Assembly: GCA_964508895.1 (NCBI GenBank)
Contig: CAZDWF010000001.1
Span: 22,659 to 86,658 of the forward strand
Reading direction: 5' to 3'
DNA from: M55B132 sp964508895
GTDB lineage: Bacteria > Bacteroidota > Bacteroidia > Bacteroidales > B18-G4
DNA length: 64,000 nucleotides
A program made the translations under genes and the position numbers. Position 1 is the stretch's first letter. Each line of letters opens with the position of its first letter. The notes beneath the pieces are model-generated. The model made no database searches, was not told the DNA's origin, and was given only the letters and a program-made list of their open reading frames with translations. Below are positions 63,513-64,000 of the stretch, one piece after another.

Positions 63513-64000
63513 AAACACCAAACATATCGATGAAGTCTTCCAGCAGAGATTTCAAAGCTTTGAGGTAAACCCTCCAGAGCAGGTTTGGGAGCGTATTAAA
63601 AGCAATCTCCCATCCAATAGTTCAGGTACACTCTTTAGCAACCCTGTCTCACTTGCTTCCATTGCAGCAATATTGCTTATTGCATTATTTATGGGTGTAA
63701 ATCTTTTCAAACAACCAGGTACTTATACAAAGAAAGTTTCTCAGCAAGCTCCGGTAGAGCAAAAGTCATCTGTAGCTGGAACAGATGCTCAAAATAATCC
63801 AACTGATAATCAAACAATACTAAACAAGAATAAAGAAACTCAGGAAAGCTCTACAGATATCGTTCCTGATAACAATAAAAAAGAAATTAACAAAGGGCCA
63901 AAAACTACATTTGGAAAAACATTCACAGAGATTACTGTTAGCAGAGATAAAACTCAACCAATTAACCTGCAAGGCATCAACTCACGTAAAATTCCCAACA
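63505..64000 (+). CDS. probable anti-sigma/outer-membrane protein, 5' part (runs off window)
   Basis: The frame opens at GTG 63505, eight bases inside the sigma gene (GTGAATAA), and stays open to the window edge. The start resembles Bacteroidota anti-sigma or sigma-linked proteins (DEVFQQRFQSFEVNPPEQVWERI). A single TM helix follows (SLASIAAILLIALFMGVNLF, about residues 49-69). The remaining visible part, about 95 residues, is Asn/Gln/Lys/Thr-rich and probably periplasmic. A typical gene of this kind is followed by a beta-barrel C-terminal part, so the rest lies outside the window. No signal peptide is seen. Confidence 0.7.
   Translation, partial: MNKNTKHIDEVFQQRFQSFEVNPPEQVWERIKSNLPSNSSGTLFSNPVSLASIAAILLIALFMGVNLFKQPGTYTKKVSQQAPVEQKSSVAGTDAQNNPTDNQTILNKNKETQESSTDIVPDNNKKEINKGPKTTFGKTFTEITVSRDKTQPINLQGINSRKIPN

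Overview
This window is Bacteroidota DNA, probably a free-living or sediment Bacteroidales/Marinilabiliales-type organism; the exact lineage cannot be read from the window. The evidence is type IX secretion (T9SS) sorting tails, a PorV/PorQ-type barrel, a TonB-dependent receptor with a carboxypeptidase-regulatory N-domain, a bacterial GGGP synthase, many lipoprotein signals, AT-rich sequence, and repeated matches to the Bacteroidota promoter (TTTG/TTG about 19-21 bp before TAnnTTTG). It is a scaffold: 100 N sit inside a repeat at 45746-45845. I saw no rRNA, tRNA, CRISPR array or insertion sequence.

Layout. 1-3.3 kb: a secreted serine hydrolase with a T9SS tail and the frameshifted, 5'-truncated remnant of a sensor kinase. 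3.3-15.6 kb: a glycan-degradation block (clan-A glycosidase, GH95 and GH29 fucosidases, GH20 hexosaminidase with a C-terminal carbohydrate-binding-like domain), interrupted at 7.3-11.1 kb by a four-gene [NiFe] uptake hydrogenase operon (small, large, cytochrome b, maturation protease). 15.7-28.7 kb: housekeeping and envelope genes (porin-like barrel, cysteine desulfurase, small zinc-ribbon protein, acyl-CoA synthetase, HDAC-family deacetylase, S9 peptidase, two paralogous secreted proteins of unknown function, GGGP synthase, PPTase, AhcY, a metal-less Rieske-fold lipoprotein). 28.7-42.5 kb: a two-propeller LytS-type sensor with its LytTR regulator, then a TonB receptor / 1.4-kb-residue T9SS protein / PorV-like barrel unit. 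42.7-54.1 kb: GreA, HIT protein, PurF, C69 dipeptidase with a YfcC-type carrier, saccharopine dehydrogenase-like protein, alpha/beta hydrolase, 6-phosphofructokinase and a frameshifted dicarboxylate/amino-acid symporter. 54.3-64 kb: a BNR/sialidase-like T9SS protein, a TetR-type regulator with a TolC-MFP-RND efflux operon, and an ECF sigma factor overlapping a probable anti-sigma gene that runs off the end.

How it fits together. The glycosidases would strip fucose and N-acetylhexosamine from complex glycans. The hydrogenase would feed electrons from H2 into the quinone pool. The peptidases, carrier and symporter suggest use of peptides and amino acids.

The least expected feature lies between genes. 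At least a dozen intergenic spots hold tracts with 7-bp periodicity, ranging from perfect tandem heptamers (17954, 45691, 47513) through degenerate phased heptads (18218, 23944, 32700, 43154, 50737, 52881) to heptads arranged as large inverted repeats (21086-21175, 27650-27780). Several abut or overrun stop codons. Their different units can be linked by single-base changes, suggesting one diversifying repeat system.
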